A DNA stretch of 64,000 bases from Pedobacter montanisoli (GCF_022809115.1 NZ_JALGBH010000002.1:933543-997542), one strand, 5' to 3'; shown: positions 45,188 through 54,650, counted from the stretch's first letter. The notes: generated from the letters alone by a model not told the origin. Translations and numbers: made by a program.

Positions 45188-46153
45188 ATGAGTTGGATAC
45201 ACCGGCATTTACTCAAATTTAAACCTTATGCTCTGTTCATTGAATGGAGCAAGCATTGTGTATTGCCCGGTTTTAGTCCACTCCCCTTATATACCGTAGC
45301 TGTATTTTTTTTTAGAGAGATTGGAAAAGAAGCTTTGGTAAATAAAGCTTCTTCTTTGGCCTATAATTTTATGCTGGCCATATTTCCTGCTATTATCTTC
45401 CTCTTTACCTTAATTCCTTATATACCCAAGCGTATTGGTTTTCAAGGCAAGCTCATGGATCTGATGGCCTTGATTTTACCTGATAATGCTTATATGGCAT
45501 TTGAAACCACCTTAAAGGAAATTGTCAATATCCAAAATGGTAGTTTACTTTCTTTAGGTTTTATCCTTTCTATCTTTTTTGCCACCAATGGCATCCACAG
45601 TTTAATGCGGGCCTTTAACAAGTCATCATTGGTTGTAGAAACCAGATCGTGGCTTAAACAGCGTTTAATTGCGATCGTATTAACTTTTATCATAGCTATA
45701 TCTGTTATTGTTTGTATCGCTGCCATGACCATTGGCGAAATTTCTATCCAATACCTTAACAAAGAATTAGACATTAAAGAGAACCTAACTTATTATGCTA
45801 TACAGCTTACCCGCTGGACTTTATTAGGTGTGCTGTATTTCACCAATGTATCTATGTTGTATCGTTATGGTCCTGCTCATGCCAAAAAATGGAAATTTTT
45901 CAGTGCTGGTTCTTGTTTGGCAACCATTCTGGCATTTTTAACCATGTGGGCATTTTCATTCTATATTAACCATTTCGGATCTTACAACAAAGTTTATGGC
46001 TCTATCGGAACCCTTATAGTAGTAATGATCTGGCTTTATTTAAATTCACTAATCTTATTGGTAGGTTTTGAGCTTAATGCCAGCGTAGATATCTCTAAAC
46101 GGAGCGTACGCATTATCAGGCCTCAGTTCAATTTGTTCAAGAGCAATAAATAA
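45188..46153 (+). CDS. YihY/virulence factor BrkB-family membrane protein
   Basis: The 321 residues have about six hydrophobic segments and the family markers KASSLAYNFMLAIFPAIIFLFTL, ILSIFFATNGIHSLMRAFN and YGSIGTLIVVMIWLYLNSLILLVGFELNA. The family was once called RNase BN in error and its function is unresolved; it is now regarded as an integral membrane transporter-like protein. Last gene before tRNA-Ser. Confidence 0.9.
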   Translation: MSWIHRHLLKFKPYALFIEWSKHCVLPGFSPLPLYTVAVFFFREIGKEALVNKASSLAYNFMLAIFPAIIFLFTLIPYIPKRIGFQGKLMDLMALILPDNAYMAFETTLKEIVNIQNGSLLSLGFILSIFFATNGIHSLMRAFNKSSLVVETRSWLKQRLIAIVLTFIIAISVIVCIAAMTIGEISIQYLNKELDIKENLTYYAIQLTRWTLLGVLYFTNVSMLYRYGPAHAKKWKFFSAGSCLATILAFLTMWAFSFYINHFGSYNKVYGSIGTLIVVMIWLYLNSLILLVGFELNASVDISKRSVRIIRPQFNLFKSNK

Positions 46154-46215
46154 AATATTTTTCACGCTAATAAACAGGGCTTTAACCCAAAATATCCGAA
46201 ATTATTGATTCATAA

Positions 46216-46246
46216 TTTGAAGAATAGAGAAGTTTTTCTACTTTTG
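46216..46246 (+). promoter_or_regulatory. Promoter of tRNA-Ser copy 1
   Basis: TTTG at 46216-46219, then 19 bases, then TACTTTTG at 46239-46246: an exact TTTG-N19-TAnnTTTG match. The tRNA starts 4 bases after the -7 box. The second tRNA-Ser has the same layout. Confidence 0.85.
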
Positions 46247-46250
46247 CGGC

Positions 46251-46335
46251 GGAGAGCTGGCAGAGTGGTCGAATGCGGCGGTCTTGAAAACCGTTGTCTG
46301 TAACAGGACCGGGGGTTCGAATCCCTCGCTCTCCG
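46251..46335 (+). tRNA. tRNA-Ser (anticodon UGA), copy 1
   Basis: The 85-base RNA has acceptor arms GGAGAGC (46251-46257) and GCTCTCC (46328-46334), D-loop AGAGTGGTCGAATG, anticodon loop CTTGAAA (anticodon TGA in DNA), a long variable arm GTCTGTAACAGGAC and T-loop GGTTCGAATCC. The discriminator is G; CCA is not encoded. It decodes UCA and probably other UCN codons. Identical over its whole length to copy 2. Confidence 0.96.
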
Positions 46336-46343
46336 CATTAAAC

Positions 46344-46378
46344 AAAAGGTATTCTTATTTAGTAAGGATGCCTTTTTT
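46344..46378 (+). terminator. Terminator of tRNA-Ser copy 1
   Basis: AAGGTATTCTTA pairs with TAAGGATGCCTT (two G-U-type differences), then a T-run. Confidence 0.75.
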
Positions 46379-46508
46379 CTTTTTACAAAAAATCCAATAA
46401 TAGTTCTTTCTTTAGTTTTAATAATGAAATTGAATATGTAGGGTAACAAAAAAACACCTCTGTTGATATATCACAAAACAAGATTATTCATCTAAAATCA
46501 ACAAGGTT

Positions 46509-48023
46509 ATGAAAAAGTTTTTACTTTCTATTCTGCTATCAGCAAATGTTATAGCAGTATTGGCACAACAACCTGTTACAATTTCTGTAAGTGGAGGATT
46601 TACAAATGCTTCATCATCTATGCAGAACAAAACTTACCTAGGGAATGGTTATAACATACAAGCGAATCTATTTGTGCCTTTTTTGAGTGCAAATAACGAT
46701 AAATTTACGCTAGGCGTTTTAGCCGGAGGAGTTTATACTACCGCAAAAAATCTGGAACCATCTACAGACGAATTAAAAACTGCATACAAATTATACAATG
46801 GTAATCTGGCGATCAACAATGCTCAAAATCAGGGAACAAACTCGGGCATTACCGGTTATTTAGGTGTGCAGGCTAATTTTTCATTAGGATCGCTCACTTT
46901 ATCTCCTTCTGTTAATGGCGGTTACTTGAATTTGAAGCAAAAAGGCTTTGCTCAAAATGCAATGGTACAAAGTAATGGCAACAGTCAAACGATTATGCTA
47001 GCTGACTTACCCAAAACAAACAGTAAAGGCTTTATAACTATTCCTCAACTAAAAATCAGTTATTCTTTTACAGAAGCATTTGGCATTTATACTTCAGCGG
47101 GTTTCAACATTGGGCCTAACATGGATATCAAAGGAAGAAGATTAGAGCCTGCAGGTGGGTTCAACAGTAGCAATACTTATGAGCCTACGCAATTAAGCGC
47201 AGGAAAAATGGTAGAAATGTCAACTGTAAGTACCAATTATCAATCGATGATGTACAATATAGGCCTAAGTTGGAATTTAGGCCGCAAATTGAAAAAATCA
47301 TCTACAATGCCTTCTAGGTTATCAATGACTCCAACCACTTCAAGGCAAACGCCAAATACTACTTTTGGTGAGAAAGTAAGCCAAGGCTTACAGACTACCT
47401 CTTCAAAAACAGATCATCCCTTATATAATGACCAAAAAACAGAAACTACAAATCCAATATCCAATTCAAATATGGCACGTCCGGGTCAGACTATAAAAGG
47501 CGTTATTGTAAAAGGTGGGAAAAATCCGGGTGGAAATATGATGACGATAAGCAGCGATGGTAATGGTGAATTTGAGTTGGATGGATTAGAAAAAGGTTTT
47601 TACAAATTTACGCTTGAGGTACCTGATAATCTGCAAGGAAAAAGTATTGACCAAAAAGGTGTAAAAAGAGAAGAAGTTAGAACTTATACCGGTGGCCGTA
47701 AAAATGAGCCACAGGAAAAGGGTATTGGTAGCGTTGGAGTAAAACATCAACCTGGAGCGGTTTCTCCATCTTATGCGGCTATGGTGGCCGGACAATCTAT
47801 AAAAGGTATTATTGTAAAAGGTGGAAAAAATCCGGGCGGTAGTACAACTAATCTAACAATTCATGAAGATGGTACTATACAGTTTGAAGTTCTTAAAAAA
47901 GGAAATTATAAATTTCTGATTGAAACAGGTGAAGAACCGAGCAATAAGGCTGCTAAAGAGAAAGTAAAAGAAACTGGAAGAACAAGAATATGGCTTAAGG
48001 ATGTGGTTAAAACGCAAGTGTAA
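46509..48023 (+). CDS. Exported barrel-like protein with two repeated C-terminal domains
   Basis: The 504-residue protein has a signal peptide (LLSILLSANVIAVLAQ). About 280 residues resemble an outer-membrane barrel (NIQANLFVPFLSANNDKFTLGVLAGG; SYSFTEAFGIYTSAGFNIG). Two copies of a beta-rich module follow: GQTIKGVIVKGGKNPGG...YKFTLEV (around 330-370) and GQSIKGIIVKGGKNPGG...YKFLIET (around 430-475), joined by Lys/Thr-rich linkers. The modules are similar in DNA as well, indicating an internal duplication. Family not recognised. Confidence 0.72.
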   Translation: MKKFLLSILLSANVIAVLAQQPVTISVSGGFTNASSSMQNKTYLGNGYNIQANLFVPFLSANNDKFTLGVLAGGVYTTAKNLEPSTDELKTAYKLYNGNLAINNAQNQGTNSGITGYLGVQANFSLGSLTLSPSVNGGYLNLKQKGFAQNAMVQSNGNSQTIMLADLPKTNSKGFITIPQLKISYSFTEAFGIYTSAGFNIGPNMDIKGRRLEPAGGFNSSNTYEPTQLSAGKMVEMSTVSTNYQSMMYNIGLSWNLGRKLKKSSTMPSRLSMTPTTSRQTPNTTFGEKVSQGLQTTSSKTDHPLYNDQKTETTNPISNSNMARPGQTIKGVIVKGGKNPGGNMMTISSDGNGEFELDGLEKGFYKFTLEVPDNLQGKSIDQKGVKREEVRTYTGGRKNEPQEKGIGSVGVKHQPGAVSPSYAAMVAGQSIKGIIVKGGKNPGGSTTNLTIHEDGTIQFEVLKKGNYKFLIETGEEPSNKAAKEKVKETGRTRIWLKDVVKTQV

Positions 48024-48090
48024 TCAGATGATTTTTATTTTGATAGATTAAAACACAAAATGTACCATCGCAATCTGTTTCAGTCTGCTT

Positions 48091-48118
48091 AAAGGGGATT
48101 TCAAAAGTTATCCCCTTT
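48091..48118. terminator. Hairpin between convergent genes
   Basis: AAAGGGGAT (48091-48099) pairs perfectly with ATCCCCTTT (48110-48118) between the exported protein (+) and cardiolipin synthase (-). It lacks a clear T-run on either strand. Confidence 0.65.
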
Positions 48119-48132
48119 AGTTATTAATGACC

Positions 48133-49599
48133 TTATAGTAACGATGAAAATAATCTAATGATCCGTTCACTAAACTGTTTAAACCAGCCCCTACCCAACC
48201 AATCTACATATACAATCTCAACAGAATTTTCGAGGTCTTTATAAAACTCATCTGCCAGCTGGTTGGCCAGCTCTTTATTGTAAACAAAGGCCGAAACTTC
48301 AAAATTAAGTCCAAAACTGCGGGCATCTAAATTGGCTGTACCTACAGATGCCAGTTTTCTATCTGATACAAATGTTTTAGAGTGCACAAAACCTTTCTGG
48401 TAAAAGTAAATTTTAACACCTGCATCCAACAATTCTTCATAATACGAACGGGCTGCAATATCTACCAATTTCGAATCACCTTTTTGCGGCACCAATAATA
48501 TAACCTTTATACCACTTAAAGCTGCTATAATGAGACTTTCCTGCAAAATCTGTTCAGGAATATAATAAGGTGTAGTGAGCAGGATTTCTTCCTGTGCCAG
48601 ATTAATAGCTTGTATAAGAGAATATAAAATATTCGGCACTTCAGAATCGGGTCCGCTTGAAGCAATCTGTACATGAACAGGCTTAGGATTCGTAATCTCT
48701 ATATCTGGAAAATACTTTTTATTGATAATGAGGTTCTCGTTGCTCGAAAAGTTCCAATCGGCAATAAAGATACGCTGCAAAGAAAAACTGGCATAACCTT
48801 TTATCATGAGATGCGTATCTCTCCAAAACAGCTCTTTCCCTTCGGCATTTATATATTTATCAGAAATATTAATCCCTCCTACAAAAGATGTTTCACCATC
48901 AATTACCACAATTTTTCTATGGTTACGGTAATTTAGCCGATTAGCCAGTGCAGGTAATCTTAGTTTGTTAAAAGGAAAAACCTGCACACCTTCTTTGACC
49001 AAGTTTCGGACAAATGAACGCCTGATTGCAGAGCTTCCAAAATCATCATAGATAAATCTTACTTCTATACCTTCTTTAACTTTTTGGATCAAGATATCTT
49101 TAATCTGATTGCCTATCTCATCATCTTCATAAATATAGAATTCTATGTGAATGTGTTTTTTGGCTTTTTTCAGTTCTGCTATCAATTTTGGAAAGAACAT
49201 CTCTCCGTTAATCAGAAGCTCTGCCTTTTCATTAGGCAAAATCATCTCATTTCCACCTTTTGAATTTGACAGTAACTTTATCAACTCTAAATTTTGTAAG
49301 AGTGTAGCATCTGTTGTAGTAAATAAGCGCTTGTTGATCTCATTAAATTGCTCTTTAAATTCTGCTTTAAGGCTTTCATCAACCTCAAGTTTTTTATTGT
49401 ACATCTTTTTCTTCCGGTAATTGATGCCAAAAGAAAAATAAAATACGATTCCAATAAGTGGTACAAGCAAAACAAACAGAAAATAAGCCAGCGTTTTTGG
49501 TATAGAACGTGTATCGTATATGATTTTAAGACAGGTAAATGTTAGCAATGCCAAATAACATATTTCCAATACCAGTAGCCAGATGTTGATGTTATTCAT
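48133..49599 (-). CDS. cls: Cardiolipin synthase
   Basis: The 488-residue membrane enzyme condenses two phosphatidylglycerols. Two N-terminal helices (LEICYLALLTFTCLKIIYD; TLAYFLFVLLVPLIGIVFYFSF) precede two phospholipase D domains with HKD motifs NHRKIVVIDGETSFVGG and VHSKTFVSDRKLASVGTANLD. Length and layout are those of bacterial ClsA-type enzymes. The gene is divergent from the second tRNA-Ser. Confidence 0.93.
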   Translation of the reverse strand: MNNINIWLLVLEICYLALLTFTCLKIIYDTRSIPKTLAYFLFVLLVPLIGIVFYFSFGINYRKKKMYNKKLEVDESLKAEFKEQFNEINKRLFTTTDATLLQNLELIKLLSNSKGGNEMILPNEKAELLINGEMFFPKLIAELKKAKKHIHIEFYIYEDDEIGNQIKDILIQKVKEGIEVRFIYDDFGSSAIRRSFVRNLVKEGVQVFPFNKLRLPALANRLNYRNHRKIVVIDGETSFVGGINISDKYINAEGKELFWRDTHLMIKGYASFSLQRIFIADWNFSSNENLIINKKYFPDIEITNPKPVHVQIASSGPDSEVPNILYSLIQAINLAQEEILLTTPYYIPEQILQESLIIAALSGIKVILLVPQKGDSKLVDIAARSYYEELLDAGVKIYFYQKGFVHSKTFVSDRKLASVGTANLDARSFGLNFEVSAFVYNKELANQLADEFYKDLENSVEIVYVDWLGRGWFKQFSERIIRLFSSLL

Positions 49600-49701
49600 A
49601 TTTTAAGGAGCAAAATGCTTTACAAGATAAAATTAAAAAACCTTAAAATGAACGGCTTACCCGCTATTTGATATTTTTATTGAAGTTTTTTAAGATCGGA
49701 G

Positions 49702-49732
49702 TTTGCGAAATTAAAGAGAGTTTGTACTTTTG
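49702..49732 (+). promoter_or_regulatory. Promoter of tRNA-Ser copy 2
   Basis: TTTG at 49702-49705, 19 bases, then TACTTTTG at 49725-49732: the same exact spacing as copy 1, with the tRNA starting 5 bases later. Flanking sequence differs from copy 1. Confidence 0.85.
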
Positions 49733-49737
49733 CCCCC

Positions 49738-49822
49738 GGAGAGCTGGCAGAGTGGTCGAATGCGGCGGTCTTGAAAACCGTTGTCTGTAACAGGACCGGG
49801 GGTTCGAATCCCTCGCTCTCCG
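49738..49822 (+). tRNA. tRNA-Ser (anticodon UGA), copy 2
   Basis: This is the same 85-base sequence as at 46251-46335, including the CTTGAAA anticodon loop and the long variable arm. The matching stops at the tRNA ends; surrounding DNA is unrelated except for the promoter boxes. It marks the left edge of the accessory region 50-60.8 kb. tRNA-Ser genes are common integration sites, but I see no repeat of its 3' end on the far side. Confidence 0.96.
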
Positions 49823-49825
49823 CTG

Positions 49826-49858
49826 AGAGGGTCTTCATCAAGAAGACCCTCTTTTTTT
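49826..49858 (+). terminator. Strong terminator of tRNA-Ser copy 2
   Basis: AGAGGGTCTTC (49826-49836) pairs perfectly with GAAGACCCTCT (from 49842), followed by nine or more T. Confidence 0.92.
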
Positions 49859-50051
49859 TTCGTAAATAAGTAATCCCTTTTCTTTCATTTTCAAATGGTT
49901 GTGTGACAGTAAATCAAGCATTGTAGGTGTTCGATAAATTCGGTTTTTACAATGTAACATCCATTGCTTACTGCGTGCAACGAACAGTTTAAGTAGAGGA
50001 TTCTAAAGATTAGCTCTTAATCTTAATATACCTATTGACTCTCTAATTTAG

Positions 50052-50822
50052 TCAGGTTGCTTTATTCCAGTTTCCATTTTGATATTGGTATATCAGTTCT
50101 TGTCCTTTAGAAGCAATTGCACCTTTACCTCTTTGGAAACATTCCGATAGCAATTCAAGGTCATTTGTATATTGTAACATATCATGCAAAAGCCCTTCTT
50201 CTATATCTGTCCAAGGTTCATAAGCTCTTGGGTAGTTTATTCGGGCTTTCTGTACATAGTCAGGGAGGTCATCATTTTTGATGATCCCTAATTTGTCAAT
50301 CTTTTCTTTTAGCTCATTTATAGCACCTTCCGGTAAATTATTAAATGTTTCTTTCTGAAAGAAATCAATTTCCTCCGAAGGATTGTCTTTATGTAGTTCA
50401 TCTATTCTTCTTCCATGTTTTGAGTACCCGTTGTCAGATAAATAAGCATTTAGAAAATCCATCAGTTGACCTCTTTGGTACAAACCTTCATATTTTCCGT
50501 AGAGTTCATTTGATGTAATGGCCTCATTTTTAAATTTACGGGTAGCTAAAAAGAGCCCAACTAACCTGCTATATGTAGGAGACATCTGATGTTCTTCAAA
50601 AAGTCGAATAGCGTCCTTAATATCGTTTTCGTTAATTGCGACTTTAGTGAATTCTGAAAGTGTCTTTGTTTGAAGCTGATCAATCGCTATCTGGAACGCA
50701 CGGATGACATCACGTTCGTTTAATACACTATCGTTTATAATCTTTTCTCCTGTTGTTGGGGAATAACCAGAAGCAAGGGCTTCTAATACTTTTATCGTTT
50801 TAGGTATATCCATAAAATCCAT
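50052..50822 (-). CDS. Defence-associated protein with C-terminal SANT/Myb-like domain
   Basis: The 256-residue protein has three visible parts. The N terminus (IPKTIKVLEALASGYSPTTGEKIINDSVLNERDVIRAFQIAI) looks like a short domain found in several restriction-associated proteins. The middle is helical. The last ~50 residues (YPRAYEPWTDIEEGLLHDML...GAIASKGQEL) resemble the SANT/Myb-like 'PWT..EE..L' module attached to helicases and nucleases. It faces away from the restriction-like operon and shares its upstream region. Role unknown; a regulator or accessory DNA-binding factor is a reasonable guess. Confidence 0.6.
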   Translation of the reverse strand: MDFMDIPKTIKVLEALASGYSPTTGEKIINDSVLNERDVIRAFQIAIDQLQTKTLSEFTKVAINENDIKDAIRLFEEHQMSPTYSRLVGLFLATRKFKNEAITSNELYGKYEGLYQRGQLMDFLNAYLSDNGYSKHGRRIDELHKDNPSEEIDFFQKETFNNLPEGAINELKEKIDKLGIIKNDDLPDYVQKARINYPRAYEPWTDIEEGLLHDMLQYTNDLELLSECFQRGKGAIASKGQELIYQYQNGNWNKAT

Positions 50823-51019
50823 TTTTAGAATTGTCTCGCCTAATACAAATATAAAAAATAAATATATTATGCCCTGTTATTTATCATCCTGAACATTTGT
50901 TTTAAAATATTTTCATCGGTTTCATCCCTAATAAATAAGTAATTGCTATTTTTTGATGGTTGAATTGATCGGAATATACTCATCTTTAAAGTTAACAAAC
51001 ACCTTAACGAATTATTCAT

Positions 51020-51041
51020 TATATTTGTCAATATTCGACAA
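51020..51041 (+). promoter_or_regulatory. Promoter and operator of the XRE-led defence operon
   Basis: TATATTTG (51020-51027) is a TAnnTTTG -7 box. It overlaps the inverted repeat TTGTC (51025-51029)-N7-GACAA (51037-51041), which would cover the transcription start. Controller-type XRE proteins of restriction systems bind such dyads and autoregulate. No good -33 TTTG is visible. Confidence 0.6.
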
Positions 51042-51078
51042 GTCTATTATTTAATAGCGAAAAACAAACAAATAAACG

Positions 51079-51105
51079 ATGGATAAGCCAATTAAACTCG
51101 GATGA
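51079..51105 (+). CDS. Eight-codon leader ORF coupled to the XRE start
   Basis: ATG at 51079 opens MDKPIKLG, and its TGA (51103-51105) overlaps the ATG of the XRE gene (51102-51104) as ATGA. This is the standard coupling overlap and is the same style used within the operon. Whether it is translated is unknown. Confidence 0.4.
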   Translation: MDKPIKLG

Positions 51106-51392
51106 CAAATCAATTTGGTGAACTAATAAGACAATTGCGGGAGAAGCAAGGTTTGTTTTTACGACAGATAGCTCCTGCATTAGAAATGGATACTGCCCAG
51201 CTTAGCAAGATAGAAAAAGGCATTCGGCAGATTAAAAAAGAGCAAATAGCCATATTGGCTGACGTGCTCAAAACTGATAAAGAAGAACTACTTACGTTGT
51301 GGTTGGCAGATCAAGTTTCAAATCTTATAGAAGGAGAGCCAATGGCTGATGAGGTGTTGAAGATAGTATCAAAAAACAGGAAGAATAATTAA
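51102..51392 (+). CDS. XRE-family controller regulator
   Basis: The 96-residue protein is essentially one HTH_XRE domain: FGELIRQLREKQGLFLRQIAPALEMDTAQLSKIEKGIRQIKKEQIAILADVLKTDKEELLTLWL, then a short tail. It resembles C-proteins of restriction systems, which set the timing of methylase and nuclease synthesis. Its stop TAA is directly followed by the ATG of the helicase gene (no gap), so it is the first gene of a tight four-gene operon. Confidence 0.9.
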   Translation: MTNQFGELIRQLREKQGLFLRQIAPALEMDTAQLSKIEKGIRQIKKEQIAILADVLKTDKEELLTLWLADQVSNLIEGEPMADEVLKIVSKNRKNN

Positions 51393-54300
51393 ATGGCATC
51401 TAATTTTTTTACAAATCAAAGCTCTAATACGCTCTATAAAAAATTTGTAGGGGTATTTGAGCATATGAAAAATATAGAATACTTTAAATCTGTTATTGGC
51501 TATTTTAGGGCATCAGGATATTTTGCCATTCGCAAACATTTTCCTGAAACATTAAAGGTGAAGATTATTGCTGGTATTAATGTAGACCCCTTTATTGCTC
51601 TTGCACAAAAACAGGGTTTGCTCTTTAATGCGAATACAAAAGACACTAAACAATCATTTATTGAAGCTATACAAGAGGATATTATCAATGCAAAATATAG
51701 CCAAGAAATAGAAGAAGGAGTTTTACAGCTGATTAATGATATTGCAGATAAAAGAATAGAAATTAGAGCACATAATTCTAAAAAATTACATTCGAAGTTT
51801 TACATCTTTCTATCTCCAAATTTTAATGAACATAATCCAAATGGATTGGTTATCATGGGGTCTTCCAATCTTTCGGCACAGGGATTAGGTTTGGAGAATG
51901 TTGAGCACAACTACGAAATGAATGTCGAACTGAGGGATTATGAAAACGTCAAGTTTGCAGATACGGAATTTGAAATGCTTTGGTCTCAAAGCACTCCGAT
52001 ATTACCTGTTGACGCCCCAACATTGCTCAAGAAAACCTATTTGGATGTAAACCCAACTCCTTTCGAACTATATGTTAAATTTTTAATCGAATTTTTCGGA
52101 AAAAATATAGAGTATGACCCGGATAGCATCAGTGATATTCCGTTAAAAAAGTTCAAGAAACTTAGTTATCAGATTGATGCAGTTAACCAAGGGTATGAAT
52201 TGCTGTTGAAACATAATGGCTTCTTTTTAGCAGATGTGGTGGGTACAGGCAAAACCGTAATGGCAGCTTTATTAGCCAAGAAATTTATTATCAACAACGG
52301 TGCAAAAACAAAAATTCTCATTGTATATCCACCTGCGTTGGAAAAAAACTGGAAAACTACCTTTAAGGAATTCAGAATTGATGAGAAATGTGATTTTATA
52401 TCCAATGGGAGTCTGGACAAAATCATTAATGAAGTTGACCCGTTAAAATACAAGGAAAAATACGATTTGGTATTGGTGGATGAAGCCCACAAATTCAGAA
52501 ATCACCAAAGCCAACAGTTTCAGAATTTAGAAATTATTTGCAAATCAGGCCGTGAGAACATTGGTAATATTGAAGGGTTTGAAAAGAAAGTCGTATTGAT
52601 TTCGGCTACTCCGTTAAATAACAGGCCGGAAGACATTTATAACCTAATTTCATTGTTTCAAGACAGACGAAATAGTACCTTGAACGAACCAAACCTGCAA
52701 AAATTCTTTTATCCGCATATTGTTCGATACAAAGCCCTGATACAACAAACACCGCTTGACTTACAGGGTATTCAGGATATTTTCAATGATATAAGGGATA
52801 AAGTTGTTAAAGATATTACTATTCGTAGAACCCGTACGGATTTGAATAAAAATGAACGATATGCAAAGGATTTGAAAGAACAGGGAATTATCTTCCCTAC
52901 GGTAGTAGAACCTTTTGCGAATGAATATGAGCTGACACACCATTTAGCTGATCTGTTTTTAGATACGGCAAACAGCATTATTGATAGAAGCAAAATCGAC
53001 TTTTTCCGTTATCAGGCTATAGCCTATTTAACAGATGAAGCAAACGATGGATTGTATCAAAGTGCCAAAACTATTTCACGTTCGTTGGCATCGATTATGC
53101 AGACACAGCTGATTAAACGTTTGGAAAGCAGTTTCTATGCGTTCAAGAAATCACTGAACAAAATCACCACATCGACAAAGCAGATGATTGAAATGTACGA
53201 GCGGGATAGCGTTTTTATTGCACCAGACTTGGATATTACAGACTTGCTTAATAAGGGCTATACAGATGAAGAAATTGAATTGGAGATTCTGAAAATTGAC
53301 GATGACAAGCCTAAGAACAAAAAGTTTAAGCAATCCGATTTCAAACCAGGGTTTATTGAAGGACTGAAACGTGATTATGAACATTTACTTGAACTGAATG
53401 AGCGTTGGCGGCGAGTTGACGAAAGCAACGACCCGAAATGGAATGTGTTTATTAGGTTACTGAAAGACGAATACTTTAACCCAACGAAAAATGAATTGGG
53501 CAAGCTGGTTATCTTTACAGAGTCGGCAGATACGTTAACGTATTTGACCCAACGATTGTCTAACGAAACATCCTATAAAGTTCTCAGCATCACGTCGGAG
53601 AATAGAAGTAAAATGTTCGAAGCCATTCGGGAAAACTTCGATGCCAATTATGAGGGTACATTCAAGAATGGTTATGACGTTATCCTAACTACTGATGTAT
53701 TGGCAGAAGGCATCAACCTGCATAGGGCTAATGTGATTGTCAATTACGACACGCCTTGGAATCCTACTAAATTAATCCAACGCTTGGGCCGTATCAATCG
53801 TATTGGAACTAAGGCACAGTTTATTTACAATTACAATTTCTATCCGTCAGAGCAGGGCGACAACAGAATCAATCTTCGTCAAAAATCGTTGGCTAAACTA
53901 CAAAGTAGCCACAGCACATTTGGAGAGGATAACAAGATATATACGTTGGAAGAAATTATCGACCAGTTCAGGATGTTTGAGGAGAAGGAGGAAGATAAGG
54001 ATTTGAGAACACAGTATTTGGAATGGCTGAGAAAATACAGGGAACAGAACCCTGAAAATTTTAATGCAATCCGCAAAATGCCTTTGAAAATTCGTTGTAT
54101 CCGGAGTGTCACGGATAAACAACAAAGCATTGCTTTTGTGAAGAATGGTGAGCATAAGAATATTTATCTCTATTCGGACGGTAGTTCGAAATCTCTTCCA
54201 TTTGAACAGGCAGTAAAGGTATTTGAAGCATCTGTCTCTGAAGAAGGCATAAAAGCAATACCTGAATCACATTACCAGCAAATCAATCATATAGTAAGAC

Positions 54301-54650
54301 AGTTTGAAAGCGATATCACAACTCCCGAAATGATTGGTGGTGTCGAAGACAAAATGGATGTAAGGTCAAATAAGGCATTGAATGATTTGAATAACTGGCT
54401 GGCTAATCAGATTATTTCAACTCCACGAGCCATAGAAGCAGGCAAGAATTTGATGCCTTTGCTTAAAAACGGAACGTACACTAATTTAACCAATGAAGTA
54501 TATAAATTAAGGAACGAAACCGACCCAATAAAACTGGAAAATGAAATTATCCGTTTGGAGCGAAAATACACATCGAAAGTAAAGCGACCGGAAAAAGCAG
54601 ATTTAGAGCCGATACAGCCCAAGATAATTATATCAGAAACATTTGTGTGA
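51393..54650 (+). CDS. PLD-SNF2 helicase fusion of a restriction-like defence system
   Basis: The 1,085-residue protein begins with a phospholipase D-like domain (about 1-220) with H133-x-K135 in LHSKFYIF and GSSNLS; the HKD Asp is not at its usual place. A SNF2/superfamily 2 helicase core follows (about 250-870): Walker A DVVGTGKT (Lys287), DEAH box VDEAHKF (363-366), SATPLNNRP, then the C-lobe LAEGINLHRANVIVNYDTPWNP and motif VI QRLGRINRIG. A helical tail ends the protein. HepA/DrmD-like translocases with PLD domains occur in several anti-phage systems. Here it is translationally coupled to a nuclease and a methylase. Confidence 0.9.
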   Translation: MASNFFTNQSSNTLYKKFVGVFEHMKNIEYFKSVIGYFRASGYFAIRKHFPETLKVKIIAGINVDPFIALAQKQGLLFNANTKDTKQSFIEAIQEDIINAKYSQEIEEGVLQLINDIADKRIEIRAHNSKKLHSKFYIFLSPNFNEHNPNGLVIMGSSNLSAQGLGLENVEHNYEMNVELRDYENVKFADTEFEMLWSQSTPILPVDAPTLLKKTYLDVNPTPFELYVKFLIEFFGKNIEYDPDSISDIPLKKFKKLSYQIDAVNQGYELLLKHNGFFLADVVGTGKTVMAALLAKKFIINNGAKTKILIVYPPALEKNWKTTFKEFRIDEKCDFISNGSLDKIINEVDPLKYKEKYDLVLVDEAHKFRNHQSQQFQNLEIICKSGRENIGNIEGFEKKVVLISATPLNNRPEDIYNLISLFQDRRNSTLNEPNLQKFFYPHIVRYKALIQQTPLDLQGIQDIFNDIRDKVVKDITIRRTRTDLNKNERYAKDLKEQGIIFPTVVEPFANEYELTHHLADLFLDTANSIIDRSKIDFFRYQAIAYLTDEANDGLYQSAKTISRSLASIMQTQLIKRLESSFYAFKKSLNKITTSTKQMIEMYERDSVFIAPDLDITDLLNKGYTDEEIELEILKIDDDKPKNKKFKQSDFKPGFIEGLKRDYEHLLELNERWRRVDESNDPKWNVFIRLLKDEYFNPTKNELGKLVIFTESADTLTYLTQRLSNETSYKVLSITSENRSKMFEAIRENFDANYEGTFKNGYDVILTTDVLAEGINLHRANVIVNYDTPWNPTKLIQRLGRINRIGTKAQFIYNYNFYPSEQGDNRINLRQKSLAKLQSSHSTFGEDNKIYTLEEIIDQFRMFEEKEEDKDLRTQYLEWLRKYREQNPENFNAIRKMPLKIRCIRSVTDKQQSIAFVKNGEHKNIYLYSDGSSKSLPFEQAVKVFEASVSEEGIKAIPESHYQQINHIVRQFESDITTPEMIGGVEDKMDVRSNKALNDLNNWLANQIISTPRAIEAGKNLMPLLKNGTYTNLTNEVYKLRNETDPIKLENEIIRLERKYTSKVKRPEKADLEPIQPKIIISETFV

